Below are positions 52,476 to 61,350 of a DNA stretch of 64,000 bases, in pieces. The notes under the pieces are model-generated. The model was not told where the DNA came from. It worked only from the letters and a program-made list of their open reading frames with translations, and did no database searches. A program made the position numbers and the translations under genes. Position 1 is the stretch's first letter. Every line of letters begins with the position of its first letter. Source of the stretch: Pigmentiphaga daeguensis (GTDB lineage: Bacteria; Pseudomonadota; Gammaproteobacteria; Burkholderiales; Burkholderiaceae_B); assembly GCF_039523035.1 (NCBI RefSeq), contig NZ_BAAAEN010000013.1:1-64000 (forward strand). The letters run 5' to 3'.

Positions 52476-53735
52476 ATGAGCAGCAAAGAGGACGTGGTCA
52501 TCATCGGCGCCGGGATAGGCGGGCTGACGCTGGCCCTGAGTCTCCACCAGGCCGGCATCGCCTGCCGCATCTACGAGGCCGTGCCCGAACTGCGGCCGCT
52601 GGGCGTGGGCATCAACGTCCTGCCCCACGCGGCGCGCGAGCTGGCCGAGCTGGGCCTGCTGCCCGAGCTGGACAAGGTGGGCGTGCGTACGCGCGAGTCC
52701 ATCTTCTTCAACGAACACGGGCAATTCGTGTTCCGCGAAGCCGCGGGCCTGGCCGCCGGCTTCGACTGGCCGCAATACTCCATCCACCGGGGCGACCTGC
52801 AGACCGTGCTGTTCGACGCCGTCAAGCAGCGCCTGGGCCCGGACGCCGTGGTCTGCGGACAGCGCTGCACCGGCGCCACGCAGGACGGGGAATCGATCAC
52901 CGCGCACTTCGTCTCGCCCGACGGCGAACGCCTGCCCGACGTGCGCGCCCGCCTGCTGGTCGCCTGCGACGGCGTGCACTCGGCCCTGCGCAAGCAGCTC
53001 TATCCACAGGAAGGCGCACCCCGCTATTCGGGCGTCAACATGTGGCGCGGGACCGCGGTATGGAAACCGTTCCTGAGCGAGGCCAGCATGGTGCGCGCGG
53101 GCTGGCTGGACGTGGGCAAGATGGTGATCTACCCCATCCGCAACGACGTCGACGGCAAGGGCAGCCAATTGATCAACTGGGTGGCGGAAATCACCGATCC
53201 CAATCCGGCCATCCGCGACTGGAGCCGGCCGGGCAGGCTGGAAGACTTCCTGCCTGCCTTCGAGGACTGGCATTTCGATTGGCTGGACGTTCCCGCCCTG
53301 ATCCGGTCCTCGGACTCGATCCTGGAATATCCCATGGTGGACCAGGATCCCCTGCCCACCTGGACCCAGGGCCGCCTGACGCTGCTCGGCGACGCCGCCC
53401 ACCCCATGGTGCCGCGGGGGTCGAACGGCGCGGGCCAGGCCATCATCGACGCCCGCTACCTGGCGGGCCAGTTGAAGCGGCGAGGCCTGACAGAGGAAGC
53501 CCTGCAGGACTACGACAAGGTCCGGGTCGCGGCGACCACGCAGGTGGTGCTGACCAACCGCACGAATCCGCCCGACGCCATCCTGCGCGAGGTCTACGAG
53601 CGGACCGGCGGCAAGCGCTTCGAACAGCTCGAACCCATCGTCTCCCAGGCCGAGCTGCAGGCCATCTCCGACAACTACAAGAAAGTCGCCGGCTACAGCC
53701 CGGCCGCGCTGAAGGCCCGGCCCTCCTTCCTCTGA
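52476..53735 (+). CDS. FAD-dependent monooxygenase (salicylate hydroxylase-like)
   Basis: This 419-residue class A flavoprotein monooxygenase has the FAD motif VIIGAGIGGLTLALSLHQAGI, the middle motif ACDGVHSALRKQL near residue 165, and GDAAHPMVPRGSNGAGQAIIDA near residue 305. Such enzymes hydroxylate aromatic or related rings using NAD(P)H and oxygen. No membrane part or fused domain is present. A terminator follows directly. With the downstream VOC protein and hydrolase it could form a ring-hydroxylation, cleavage and hydrolysis sequence. The substrate is unknown. Confidence 0.88.
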   Translation: MSSKEDVVIIGAGIGGLTLALSLHQAGIACRIYEAVPELRPLGVGINVLPHAARELAELGLLPELDKVGVRTRESIFFNEHGQFVFREAAGLAAGFDWPQYSIHRGDLQTVLFDAVKQRLGPDAVVCGQRCTGATQDGESITAHFVSPDGERLPDVRARLLVACDGVHSALRKQLYPQEGAPRYSGVNMWRGTAVWKPFLSEASMVRAGWLDVGKMVIYPIRNDVDGKGSQLINWVAEITDPNPAIRDWSRPGRLEDFLPAFEDWHFDWLDVPALIRSSDSILEYPMVDQDPLPTWTQGRLTLLGDAAHPMVPRGSNGAGQAIIDARYLAGQLKRRGLTEEALQDYDKVRVAATTQVVLTNRTNPPDAILREVYERTGGKRFEQLEPIVSQAELQAISDNYKKVAGYSPAALKARPSFL

Positions 53736-53774
53736 CCCCGGCGCGGTCCGCGAAGGACCGCCCCGCCCTTTCCG

Positions 53775-53802
53775 AGCCGCCCTTTGGGGCGGCTTTTGTT
53801 TT
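53775..53802 (+). terminator. Rho-independent terminator after the monooxygenase gene
   Basis: AGCCGCCC (53775-53782) and GGGCGGCT (53787-53794) form an eight-bp stem with a four-base loop, followed by TTTGTTTTT. It lies 40 bases past the stop and separates the monooxygenase gene from the VOC-hydrolase-IclR genes. Confidence 0.92.
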
Positions 53803-53859
53803 TGCAAATTCCGAAATTATTGAAAAATTTTATCGGAAAAAAACCGCCATATTTAAATT

Positions 53860-53884
53860 AAAAGTATCTGTTATTGATACTTTT
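53860..53884. promoter_or_regulatory. Perfect palindrome upstream of the VOC gene, likely IclR operator
   Basis: AAAAGTATC (53860-53868) and GATACTTTT (53876-53884) are perfect nine-base arms around a seven-base spacer, in a strongly AT-rich tract about 78 bases before the VOC start. A weaker dyad, TTCCGA (53809-53814) with TCGGAA (53833-53838), lies upstream. The third gene of this operon encodes an IclR regulator, the likely binder. Confidence 0.6.
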
Positions 53885-53961
53885 TCAAAATTCGCCGACA
53901 ATCTCTGCCACATCATCGACAGCCCCCACCGCCCCCGGCGCCGGGGGCAGAAGGAGACACC

Positions 53962-54480
53962 ATGGCAACGCTCGTTCCCATACAAGGCCTGCACCACTAC
54001 GCCTACCGGTGCCGCGACGCCGAGGAAACCCGCCACTTCTACGAGGACCTCCTGGGCCTGCCGCTCGCGCACGTGATCCGGGCCGACCACGTGCCCAGCA
54101 CCGGCGAATACTGCCCCTACGTCCACATCTTCTTCGAGATGCGGGACGGCTCCTACATGGCCTTCTTCGACCTGGGCGACGGCCAGGCGGCCGAACCTTC
54201 CGCCAACACCCCCGACTGGGTCAACCACATCGCGCTGCAGGTCGAGTCCGAGGACGAACTCCGCGCGGCCCGCGCCCGCCTGGAAGCGGCCGGAGTCGAG
54301 GTCCTTGGCGTCACGGACCACGGCTTCGTCAGGTCCATCTACTTCTTCGACCCCAATGGCATCCGGCTCGAACTGACGACCCGCACCGCGCCCGCCGCCA
54401 AGCTCGACGAATTCAAGGCCTCGGCCCATGCCGAACTGGCGGACTGGGTCCGCACCCGGCCCTCGGCCGCCCATCGCTAA
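53962..54480 (+). CDS. VOC-family protein (glyoxalase/extradiol dioxygenase fold)
   Basis: This 172-residue protein has two vicinal-oxygen-chelate repeats. The likely metal ligands are a histidine in GLHHYAYRCRD near residue 11, a histidine in WVNHIALQV, and a glutamate in GIRLELTTR near residue 133. Members include small extradiol dioxygenases, glyoxalase I and isomerases. The upstream monooxygenase and downstream hydrolase make a ring- or chain-cleaving dioxygenase reasonable, but the short length also fits a lyase or isomerase. The segment AGGAGACACC precedes the ATG. Confidence 0.85.
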   Translation: MATLVPIQGLHHYAYRCRDAEETRHFYEDLLGLPLAHVIRADHVPSTGEYCPYVHIFFEMRDGSYMAFFDLGDGQAAEPSANTPDWVNHIALQVESEDELRAARARLEAAGVEVLGVTDHGFVRSIYFFDPNGIRLELTTRTAPAAKLDEFKASAHAELADWVRTRPSAAHR

Positions 54481-54515
54481 CCGCCCGCCCCGCAACCCAC
54501 AAGGAAATCCGCGTC

Positions 54516-55727
54516 ATGTCCACGCCGTCCAAGCACACTTTCGACCGCATCCCCGTCATCCTGCAATTCCGCGAGCCGGTCGAAATGGTGGAAACCTACG
54601 GCTTCAACGGCAGCCAGGGCTATACCGTGCTCGAAGGCCAGCGGCTGGTGCCCCGCAACGTCCAGTCCAAGGTCGTGTTCCTCTTCATGCATCCGGCCTC
54701 GACGCTGCAGCTCCTGCCCATGCCCGTGGCGCTGGCCGAATCCGGCATGCACGTGCTGTGCGCCGGCAGCCGATACGCCAAGAACGATTCGGCCCTGATC
54801 ATGGAAAAAGTGGCGGCCGACCTGGGCGCCTATATGCGCTACGCACGCGAAGACCTGGGCTACGAGAAAGTGGTGCTGGTCGGCTGGTCCGGCGGCGGCG
54901 CGCTGTCGCTGTTCTACGAGGCCCAGGCCGAGGCGCCCTCGATCACCCACACGCCGGCGGGCGACCCCTATGACCTGACGCAGGCCGGCCTGACGCCGGC
55001 GGACGGGATCATCTTCATCGCCGCCCACCTGAGCCGGCCGGAAACCCTGACCGAATGGCTGGACCCTTCGGTGCGCAACGAACTGGACCCCGAGGACCGG
55101 GACCTGGAATTCGACATCTACGCCCCCGACTGCCCCAACCGCCCCCCCTTCTCGCAGGACTTCGTGGCGCGCTTCCGGGCGGCGCAGCTGGCGCGCAATC
55201 GCCGCATCAGCGCCTGGGTGCTCGATACGCTGGACCGGCTCAAGCGCTCGTCCTCGGGCGAACGGGAACGCGGCTTCGTGGTCCATCGCACCATGTGCGA
55301 CGTGCGCTGGCTCGATCCCGCGGTGGACCCGAACGGGCGCAAGCCGAACTGGTGCTATCTGGGCGACCCGCGCGTGGTCAACTCCGGCCCCGCCGGCCTG
55401 GCCCGGTTCAGCACGCTGCGCAGCTGGCTGTCGCAATGGTCCTACGACCACTCCAACATCAAGGGTCCGGTGAACGCCGCGCGGATACGCCGGGTTCCCG
55501 TCTTGCAGATCGAGAACGAAGCGGACGACGCCGTGCCCGCCACCCACAATCCCCTGATCCATGCGGCGCTCGGCACCCCGGACAAGGAATTCGTGCAGAT
55601 CAAGGGCGCGACCCACTACTACCTGGGGCAGCCCCGGGAACTCGCGCAGTGCATGGAGACCATCATCGACTGGACCCGCCGCAAGATCGCGGCCGACTTC
55701 GAGGCTCCGGCCGCCGCGCAGCGCTGA
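54516..55727 (+). CDS. Alpha/beta hydrolase
   Basis: This 403-residue protein is an alpha/beta hydrolase. The nucleophile elbow is GWSGGGALSLFYEA (serine near residue 128); a candidate acid is in IENEADDAVPATHN, and the catalytic histidine is in KGATHYYLGQP near residue 369. It is longer than a minimal hydrolase, with a large cap region (about 165-290) containing many Asp, Arg and Trp residues. AAGGAAATCC precedes the ATG. It follows the VOC gene by 35 bases. It may hydrolyse a ring-cleavage product or an ester; no closer assignment is possible from sequence. Confidence 0.85.
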   Translation: MSTPSKHTFDRIPVILQFREPVEMVETYGFNGSQGYTVLEGQRLVPRNVQSKVVFLFMHPASTLQLLPMPVALAESGMHVLCAGSRYAKNDSALIMEKVAADLGAYMRYAREDLGYEKVVLVGWSGGGALSLFYEAQAEAPSITHTPAGDPYDLTQAGLTPADGIIFIAAHLSRPETLTEWLDPSVRNELDPEDRDLEFDIYAPDCPNRPPFSQDFVARFRAAQLARNRRISAWVLDTLDRLKRSSSGERERGFVVHRTMCDVRWLDPAVDPNGRKPNWCYLGDPRVVNSGPAGLARFSTLRSWLSQWSYDHSNIKGPVNAARIRRVPVLQIENEADDAVPATHNPLIHAALGTPDKEFVQIKGATHYYLGQPRELAQCMETIIDWTRRKIAADFEAPAAAQR

Positions 55728-55822
55728 CCGGGCAAGCCGGTCCGGGATTGATTACCATCATGCCTGCGAACGCGCCGGCCGGCATGGCCGGCGCGCCGAA
55801 TACCGAGGTGCATCGATCCCCC

Positions 55823-56578
55823 ATGTCCCAGTTCGCCAAAGTCCTCCAGGTCCTGGACCTTTTTTCCGAAGCCAGGACCACGCTGGCGGCAGAGGAAATC
55901 GCCGACCTGCTCGAAGTCTCCCGGCCCACCGCCTTCCGCTACGTCAAGCAGTTGTGCGAGACCGGCCTGCTGGCGAAGATCGCGGGGCGATACGCGCTGG
56001 GCGCGAAGATCATCGAACTCGACTACCGCATCCGGCGGACCGAGCCCATCATGCTGGCCAGCCGCGCCAGCATGCGCGAGCTGGCCCAGCGCACGGCCAC
56101 GACGGTCGTGCTGTGCAACATATACGGCGACGAGATCGTGCACAGCCACCATGAGCGCGTGGGCGAACTCGCGCCCATGAGCCTTGACCGCGGCCACCTG
56201 ATGCCCCTGTTCAAGGGCGCCGCCCCGGCGGTCATCCTCGCCAACCTGCCGGCCGCGCGCCTGAAGCGGCTGTACGAGCGGCACAAGGCCGACCCCGACG
56301 TGCTTGCCATCGCCGGCGACTGGCCATCCTTCGCCCGGCACTACAAGCGCATCCGCAAGGATGGGCACTACATTTCGCGCGAGGAGATCGACCCGGGCGT
56401 CATCGGCATCGCGGCGCCCATCTTCAACGACGGGCGCCACGTCGTCGGGGCCACCACCCTGGTCTACGAGAAAAAGCGCGAAAAACTGGTGAACGAGGAA
56501 GGCTATGCCGAGCTGGTGCGGCATTGCGCGGCGGCGGTGACCCGGGAGATCGCCGCCGCCGCGCCGCAGGCTACTTGA
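55823..56578 (+). CDS. IclR-family regulator
   Basis: This 251-residue protein has an IclR-type winged helix (VLQVLDLFSEARTTLAAEEIADLLEVSRPTAFRYVKQLCETGLL) and an effector domain with RIRKDGHYISREEIDPGVIGIAAPIFNDG. ATG 55823 starts directly before the DNA-binding domain. An in-frame ATG at 55760 would add 21 residues without a clear role. It closes the VOC-hydrolase operon and overlaps the convergent TRAP permease gene by eight bases. It probably controls both operons, using an aromatic or carboxylic acid inducer. Confidence 0.88.
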   Translation: MSQFAKVLQVLDLFSEARTTLAAEEIADLLEVSRPTAFRYVKQLCETGLLAKIAGRYALGAKIIELDYRIRRTEPIMLASRASMRELAQRTATTVVLCNIYGDEIVHSHHERVGELAPMSLDRGHLMPLFKGAAPAVILANLPAARLKRLYERHKADPDVLAIAGDWPSFARHYKRIRKDGHYISREEIDPGVIGIAAPIFNDGRHVVGATTLVYEKKREKLVNEEGYAELVRHCAAAVTREIAAAAPQAT

Positions 56579-58283
56579 AGTCGGCGTTCGGGTCCCTGCC
56601 CTCCTGGCCCGAACCGGGCGCGGGCTCTTCCCCGTAGGCCCCCCCGCCGCCATAGCTCTCGCCGTACGAGCTGTCCACCTCGATCTTGACGCTGCCCGGG
56701 TCCACCGCGGCCTGGTCGCCCTTGTAGTGCATCACCAGTCCCGGCATCAGCATCACGACGGCCACCATCAGCAACTGGATCACGATGAAGGGAATCGAAC
56801 CCCAGTAGATCTGGCCGGTGGTGACCTTGGCGATGCGCTTGCCCGTGACCTTGTCCAGGTAGTCTTCCTTGGGCGCCACCGAGCGCAGGTAGAACAGCGC
56901 GAAGCCGAAGGGCGGATGCATGAACGACGTCTGCATGTTGACCGCCAGCAGCACGCCGAACCAGATCAGGTCTATGCCCATTTTCTCGGCCACCGGCCCC
57001 AGCAGCGGCACGATGATGAAGGCCAGCTCGAAGAAGTCCAGGAAGAAGGCCAGCACGAAGGTCAGGATGCTGACGACGATCAGGAAGCCCCATTGGCCGC
57101 CGGGCACCGAGGTCAGCAGGTGTTCGACCCACAAGTCGCCGCTGACGGCCCGGAAGGTCAGGCCGAACACGGTGGAACCGATCAGGATGAACACCACGAA
57201 GCATGACAGCTTGGTCGTGGTGTCCATGGCCTGCTTGAGCAGATTCAGCGACAGGCGCTTGCGCATGAGCGCCATCGCGATCGCCCCCACCGCGCCCATC
57301 GCGCCGCCCTCGGTCGGAGTGGCCACGCCGATGAAGATGGTCCCCAGCACCAGGAAGATCAGGAACAGCGGCGGGATCATCACGAAGGTGACCCGCTCGG
57401 CCAGCGCGGACAGCCACCCCAGGCGCAGCCATTTGTTGGCCAGCGCGATGATGAAGGCCGACACGCCCCAGATCAGCATGGTCAGCACGATGCGCTCGTC
57501 CACCGGCGCGGTGTCGTGTTCGAGATAGTCCCCGACCAGCGCCGCGATGCTCGCCGAGACCAGCATCAGCACCAGCAGCGACCGGCCGCCGCGCGTCCCG
57601 TTGGGCTCCTGGAAGCGCCGGGCTTCCTCGGGCAGCGCGGGCGCGCTGTCCGGCTTGATCAGCGAGGCCAGCACCACGTACACGACGTAGGCGCCGGCCA
57701 GCAGGAAACCGGGCAGCATCGCGCCCCGGTACATGTCGCCGATCGACCGGCCCAGTTGGTCGGCCAGGATGATCAACACCAGCGAGGGCGGAATGATCTG
57801 CGACAGCGTGCCCGAGGCCGCGATCACGCCCGAGGCCAGCCTGCGGTCGTAGCCGTAGCGCAGCATGATGGGCAGCGATATCAGCCCCATGGAGATGACC
57901 GAGGCCGACACCACGCCCGTGGTGGCCGCCAGCATCGCGCCGACGAACACCACGGCGATGGCCAGCCCGCCCCGCAGGGACCCGAACAACTGCCCGATGG
58001 TCTCGAGCAGGTCCTCGGCCATGCCGGAGCGCTCCAGCACCAGCCCCATCAGGGTGAAGAAAGGCACCGCCAGCAGCGAGTCGTTGGTAATGATGCCGAA
58101 CACCCGCTGCGGCAGCGCCTGGAACAGCACCGGCGTCAGCAGGCCCAGCTCGATGCCGATCAGCGCATACAGCATGCCGTTGGCGGCCAGCGCGAACGCA
58201 ACCGGGAATCCCAGCAGCAGGAAAACCACCAGGTTGGCGAACATGATCGGCGCCAGGTTCGCTATCAGGAAGTCGATCATCAT
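56571..58283 (-). CDS. TRAP transporter large permease (DctM type)
   Basis: This 570-residue inner-membrane protein has the DctM features LLGFPVAFALAANGMLYALIG, GMAEDLLETIGQLFGSLRGGLAIAVV, ASGTLSQIIPPSLVLIILAD and FVGAMLAATTGVVSAS. It has about 13 membrane segments and a longer central loop (about 215-260) than C4-dicarboxylate DctM proteins, as in the 2-oxo-acid TRAP group. The last 50 residues form a Gly/Tyr/Ser-rich hydrophilic tail (SYGESYGGGGAYGEEPAPG) not usual in this family. Its ATG overlaps the dctQ-type stop. Confidence 0.92.
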   Translation of the reverse strand: MMIDFLIANLAPIMFANLVVFLLLGFPVAFALAANGMLYALIGIELGLLTPVLFQALPQRVFGIITNDSLLAVPFFTLMGLVLERSGMAEDLLETIGQLFGSLRGGLAIAVVFVGAMLAATTGVVSASVISMGLISLPIMLRYGYDRRLASGVIAASGTLSQIIPPSLVLIILADQLGRSIGDMYRGAMLPGFLLAGAYVVYVVLASLIKPDSAPALPEEARRFQEPNGTRGGRSLLVLMLVSASIAALVGDYLEHDTAPVDERIVLTMLIWGVSAFIIALANKWLRLGWLSALAERVTFVMIPPLFLIFLVLGTIFIGVATPTEGGAMGAVGAIAMALMRKRLSLNLLKQAMDTTTKLSCFVVFILIGSTVFGLTFRAVSGDLWVEHLLTSVPGGQWGFLIVVSILTFVLAFFLDFFELAFIIVPLLGPVAEKMGIDLIWFGVLLAVNMQTSFMHPPFGFALFYLRSVAPKEDYLDKVTGKRIAKVTTGQIYWGSIPFIVIQLLMVAVVMLMPGLVMHYKGDQAAVDPGSVKIEVDSSYGESYGGGGAYGEEPAPGSGQEGRDPNADFK

Positions 58284-58903
58284 CGGCCTCCCTGCGTGCT
58301 GCCGTGGGCAGCGGCCTCGCGGGCCTGCGCCTCGCGGGCGATTTCCTCGGCCAGCTCCTCCTCGGCGCTCTTGCCCCGGTCCCGCTCCCGCGGATCGGGC
58401 CCCTTGCCCATCAGGAAGGCCACGCACTTGATCAGGTGCGAGAGGCCGGCCAGCACCAGCAGGCAGAAGCCGACGGGGATCAGGAGCTTGACGGGCCAGC
58501 GCACCAGCCCGCCGGGGTTGGAAGACTGCTCGTCGGTCACGAAGGAATCGACGAACACGGGCCAGGACAGCCACATGATCAGCACGCAGGCCGGCAGGAG
58601 GAAGAACACGACGCCCAGGACCTCTATCCAGATCTGCGTACGCTGCGACAGCTTCTGCGCGACGATGTCCACGCGCACGTGTTCGTTCTTCAACAGGGTA
58701 TAGCCCGCGGCCAGCAGGAAGATGGCGCCGAACAGGTACCACTGCAGTTCGAGCCAGGCGTTGGAGCTGGTGTGGAAGACCTTGCGCACGACGGCGTTGC
58801 CCGCGCTGACGACGACCACCACCAGGGTCAGCCAGGTGACGGCCTTGCCGACCAGCAGGTTCAGCCTGTCGACCAGGCGGGAGAAAGCAAGGAGAGCATT
58901 CAT
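58280..58903 (-). CDS. TRAP transporter small permease (DctQ type)
   Basis: This 207-residue protein has four membrane segments and the DctQ features SAGNAVVRKVFHTSSNAWLELQWYLFGAIFLLAAGYTLLKNEHVRVDIV. The C-terminus is a charged cytoplasmic helix rich in Glu and Arg. It binds the large permease to form the membrane part of a sodium-driven importer. It lies 109 bases downstream of the binding-protein gene, with a terminator between them. Confidence 0.93.
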   Translation of the reverse strand: MNALLAFSRLVDRLNLLVGKAVTWLTLVVVVVSAGNAVVRKVFHTSSNAWLELQWYLFGAIFLLAAGYTLLKNEHVRVDIVAQKLSQRTQIWIEVLGVVFFLLPACVLIMWLSWPVFVDSFVTDEQSSNPGGLVRWPVKLLIPVGFCLLVLAGLSHLIKCVAFLMGKGPDPRERDRGKSAEEELAEEIAREAQAREAAAHGSTQGGR

Positions 58904-58925
58904 GGTTGTAGACCGATGCTGAACG

Positions 58926-58951
58926 AAAAACGCCTGGCGCGTGGCCAGGCG
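58926..58951 (-). terminator. Terminator inside the TRAP operon
   Basis: CGCCTGGC (58931-58938) and GCCAGGCG (58944-58951) form a perfect eight-bp stem with a five-base loop, followed on the minus strand by TTTTT. It lies between the binding-protein gene and the two permease genes, so only some transcripts should continue into the permeases. Confidence 0.88.
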
Positions 58952-59012
58952 AGCGATTCATGCTTCCTGTGCGTGGCGGGGAACCGGGTAGGTAGCGCCA
59001 CGCTGGGGCCTG

Positions 59013-60101
59013 TCACTTGCGGATGGTGGACATGTAGCCGTCGAAGTTGCCTTCGGCCACCCGGAACCATGGCAGCACGTTGCCGCGGAAGGCGACCATG
59101 CTGTCATAGACCTTCTTGAACTCGGGGCTCTTGGCGCTCATCTCGGCGTATACCTTGTTGGCCTCGGCATAGCAGGCGTCCATGACCGACTTCGGAAAGG
59201 CCCGCAACTGCGCCCCCTGCGAGATCAGCCGGCGCAGCGCCGCGGGATTCTCGGCGTCGTACTTGGCGATCATGTCGTTGGTGGCGGCCGCGCACGCCTG
59301 TTCCAGCACGGCCTGGTACTGCTTGGGCAGCTTGTTGTAGGCGTCCTGGTTCACGTACAGCGACACCTGCAGCGTGCCTTCCCACCAGCCCGGGTAGTAG
59401 TAGTTCTTGGCGACCTTGTGGAAGCCCAGCTTTTCGTCGTCGTACGGACCGATCCACTCGGCCGCGTCGATGGTGCCCTTCTCCAGCGCCGGGTAGATGT
59501 CACCGCCGGCGATCTGCTGCGGTACCACTCCCAGGCGGGACAACACCGCGCCGGCGAACGCGCTGACGCGGAACTTCAGGCCCTTCAGGTCCTCGACCGA
59601 CTTGATCTCCTTGCGGAACCAGCCGCCCATCTGGGTGCCGGTATAGCCGCAGGGGAAATTGACGACGTTGTACTTTTTGAACACCTCGCGCAACAGCTTG
59701 AGGCCGTCGCCGTGGCGCATCCAGGCGTTCATCTGGCGCGTGTTGAGCCCGAAGGGCACCGCCGCGTCGAAGCTGAGCGTGGGGTCCTTGCCGTAGTAGT
59801 AATAGGAGGCGCTGTGCCCGCATTCGATGGTGCCGTTCTGCACGCTATCGAGCACTTGCAGCGCGGGCACGATCTCCCCGGCGGGAAAGGCGCGGATCGT
59901 GAACTTCCCGCCGGTGGCCTCGGATACATACTTGGCCACGGCCTCGCCACCGCTGTAGATGGCATCGGCGCTGCGGGGAAAGCTGGAGGCGAGGCGCCAG
60001 GTGACGGTAGGCGCGTCCTGGGCGAATACGGGTGCTGCCAACGTCACGCCGCCGGCGGCGGCGCCCACGGTTGCCTTGGTCAGAAAGGAACGGCGGTGCA
60101 T
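59013..60101 (-). CDS. TRAP transporter periplasmic binding protein (TakP-like, Tat signal)
   Basis: This 362-residue protein is a TRAP receptor of the TakP/2-oxo-acid group. MHRRSFLTKATVG is a twin-arginine signal, with cleavage after about residue 28. The mature part has the family motifs WRLASSFPRSADAIYSGGEAVAKYV, SASYYYYGKDPTLSFDAAVPFGL, GGDIYPALEKGTIDAAEWIGPYDDEKLGFHKVAKNYYYPGWWEG. Start 60101 is chosen so that the twin-arginine motif is at the N-terminus. TakP-type receptors bind 2-oxo or hydroxy carboxylates with a metal ion. The operon faces the IclR-VOC-hydrolase genes. Confidence 0.92.
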   Translation of the reverse strand: MHRRSFLTKATVGAAAGGVTLAAPVFAQDAPTVTWRLASSFPRSADAIYSGGEAVAKYVSEATGGKFTIRAFPAGEIVPALQVLDSVQNGTIECGHSASYYYYGKDPTLSFDAAVPFGLNTRQMNAWMRHGDGLKLLREVFKKYNVVNFPCGYTGTQMGGWFRKEIKSVEDLKGLKFRVSAFAGAVLSRLGVVPQQIAGGDIYPALEKGTIDAAEWIGPYDDEKLGFHKVAKNYYYPGWWEGTLQVSLYVNQDAYNKLPKQYQAVLEQACAAATNDMIAKYDAENPAALRRLISQGAQLRAFPKSVMDACYAEANKVYAEMSAKSPEFKKVYDSMVAFRGNVLPWFRVAEGNFDGYMSTIRK

Positions 60102-60290
60102 GTGCGGGTCTCCCGGGTGGTTGTAACCGACGGGCGGCACCGGTCCTGTCAAAGGGCGTCACGAGACTGCAACCGGTGCAAAACAAGTGCCACCCATAGG
60201 TAGGGCAAATACATGATAACGGGACGCTCGAGCACTGCGTTCCTAAGGGAAACCCTGATCCCCAAAACGGGAATTGACATGAAACCACCA

Positions 60291-61265
60291 TCAGTCCGTG
60301 CCTATCCTGGCCTCCCGGACAACCCGCTTCCACTTGGCCAGCTCGGATCGCAGCAGCTCTCCCAGCTGCTCCGGCGTGCTGGGTTCGGCCAGGGCCCCCA
60401 GCGAGGCGAACTGCTGCTGGACCTCGGGCAACCGGAGGATGGCGGCGATCTCGTCGTGCAGGCGCGCGACGATCGCGGGCGGCATGCCCGCCGGGCCGAA
60501 CACCCCGGTCCAGACATCGACCTCTCCCTCGGGCAGCCCCAGCTCGCGCAAGGTGGGAACGTCCGGCAGCAGCGGGCTGCGCCGGGCACTGGTGATGGCA
60601 AGCGGACGCACCTTGCCCAGCCTGGCCTGGGGCGCCGAGGTCAACACCAGGTCGAACATGGCGTCGACGTGCCCCCCAAGCAGGTCGTTCAAGGCCGGAG
60701 CGCTGCTCTTGTAAGGGACGTGCAGCAGCGGAATGCGCGCGGCGCTCTTGAGCAGTTCCCCCGCCAGGTGGTTGGACGTTCCCGCCCCGGCCGACGCATA
60801 GGTGATGGGCTGGGCGCGCGTCTTCGCCAGCGCCAGGAACTGCGAAAAGTCGGCCGCCGGCAGCGACGGATGGACCACCAGCACCAGGGGCAGCGAATTC
60901 ACCAGGGAAATGGGCGTGAAGTCCTTGACCGGATCGAAGTCGACCCGGTTGATGAGCGGGTTCATGACCTGGGAACTGACGCCGCCGTACAGGATGGTAT
61001 AGCCATCCGGCGCCGCCATCGCGGCATGCTTGACGCCGATCGCCGTGCTGGCCCCCGGCCGGTTCTCCACGATCACGGGTTGGCCCAGCCGCTGTCCGAG
61101 CTTCTGGGCCAGCGCCCGCGTGAGCACGTCTGCGGTGCCGCCCGGCGCAAACGGCACGATGAAGCGGATCGGCCTGTCGGGATAGGACTGCGCCCGTGCG
61201 CCGGGCAAGGCCATACAGGTGAGCGAAATCCCGATTGCCGCTTGCATGCATAGAGTGCGAATCAT
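60291..61265 (-). CDS. Bug-type periplasmic solute receptor
   Basis: This 324-residue TctC/Bug receptor has a signal peptide ending at about residue 25 (PGARAQ). It is followed by YPDRPIRFIVPFAPGGTADVLTRALAQKL, the ENRPGASTAIGVKHA loop, APDGYTILYGG, HVPYKSSAPALNDLLGGHVDAMFD and LPDVPTLRELGLPEGEV. It lies 85 bases downstream of the ferritin-like gene in the same direction, so it may belong with it and bind the same cluster's substrate. No permease genes are adjacent. Confidence 0.92.
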   Translation of the reverse strand: MIRTLCMQAAIGISLTCMALPGARAQSYPDRPIRFIVPFAPGGTADVLTRALAQKLGQRLGQPVIVENRPGASTAIGVKHAAMAAPDGYTILYGGVSSQVMNPLINRVDFDPVKDFTPISLVNSLPLVLVVHPSLPAADFSQFLALAKTRAQPITYASAGAGTSNHLAGELLKSAARIPLLHVPYKSSAPALNDLLGGHVDAMFDLVLTSAPQARLGKVRPLAITSARRSPLLPDVPTLRELGLPEGEVDVWTGVFGPAGMPPAIVARLHDEIAAILRLPEVQQQFASLGALAEPSTPEQLGELLRSELAKWKRVVREARIGTD

Positions 61266-61350
61266 GGTCGTATCCTCGGCTGCCGTTGGACGGCGCGCAA
61301 GACGTCGGCATCGCCGGCCGGTCGCCCCTTGCGAAGCCGGCCGGCACGGT

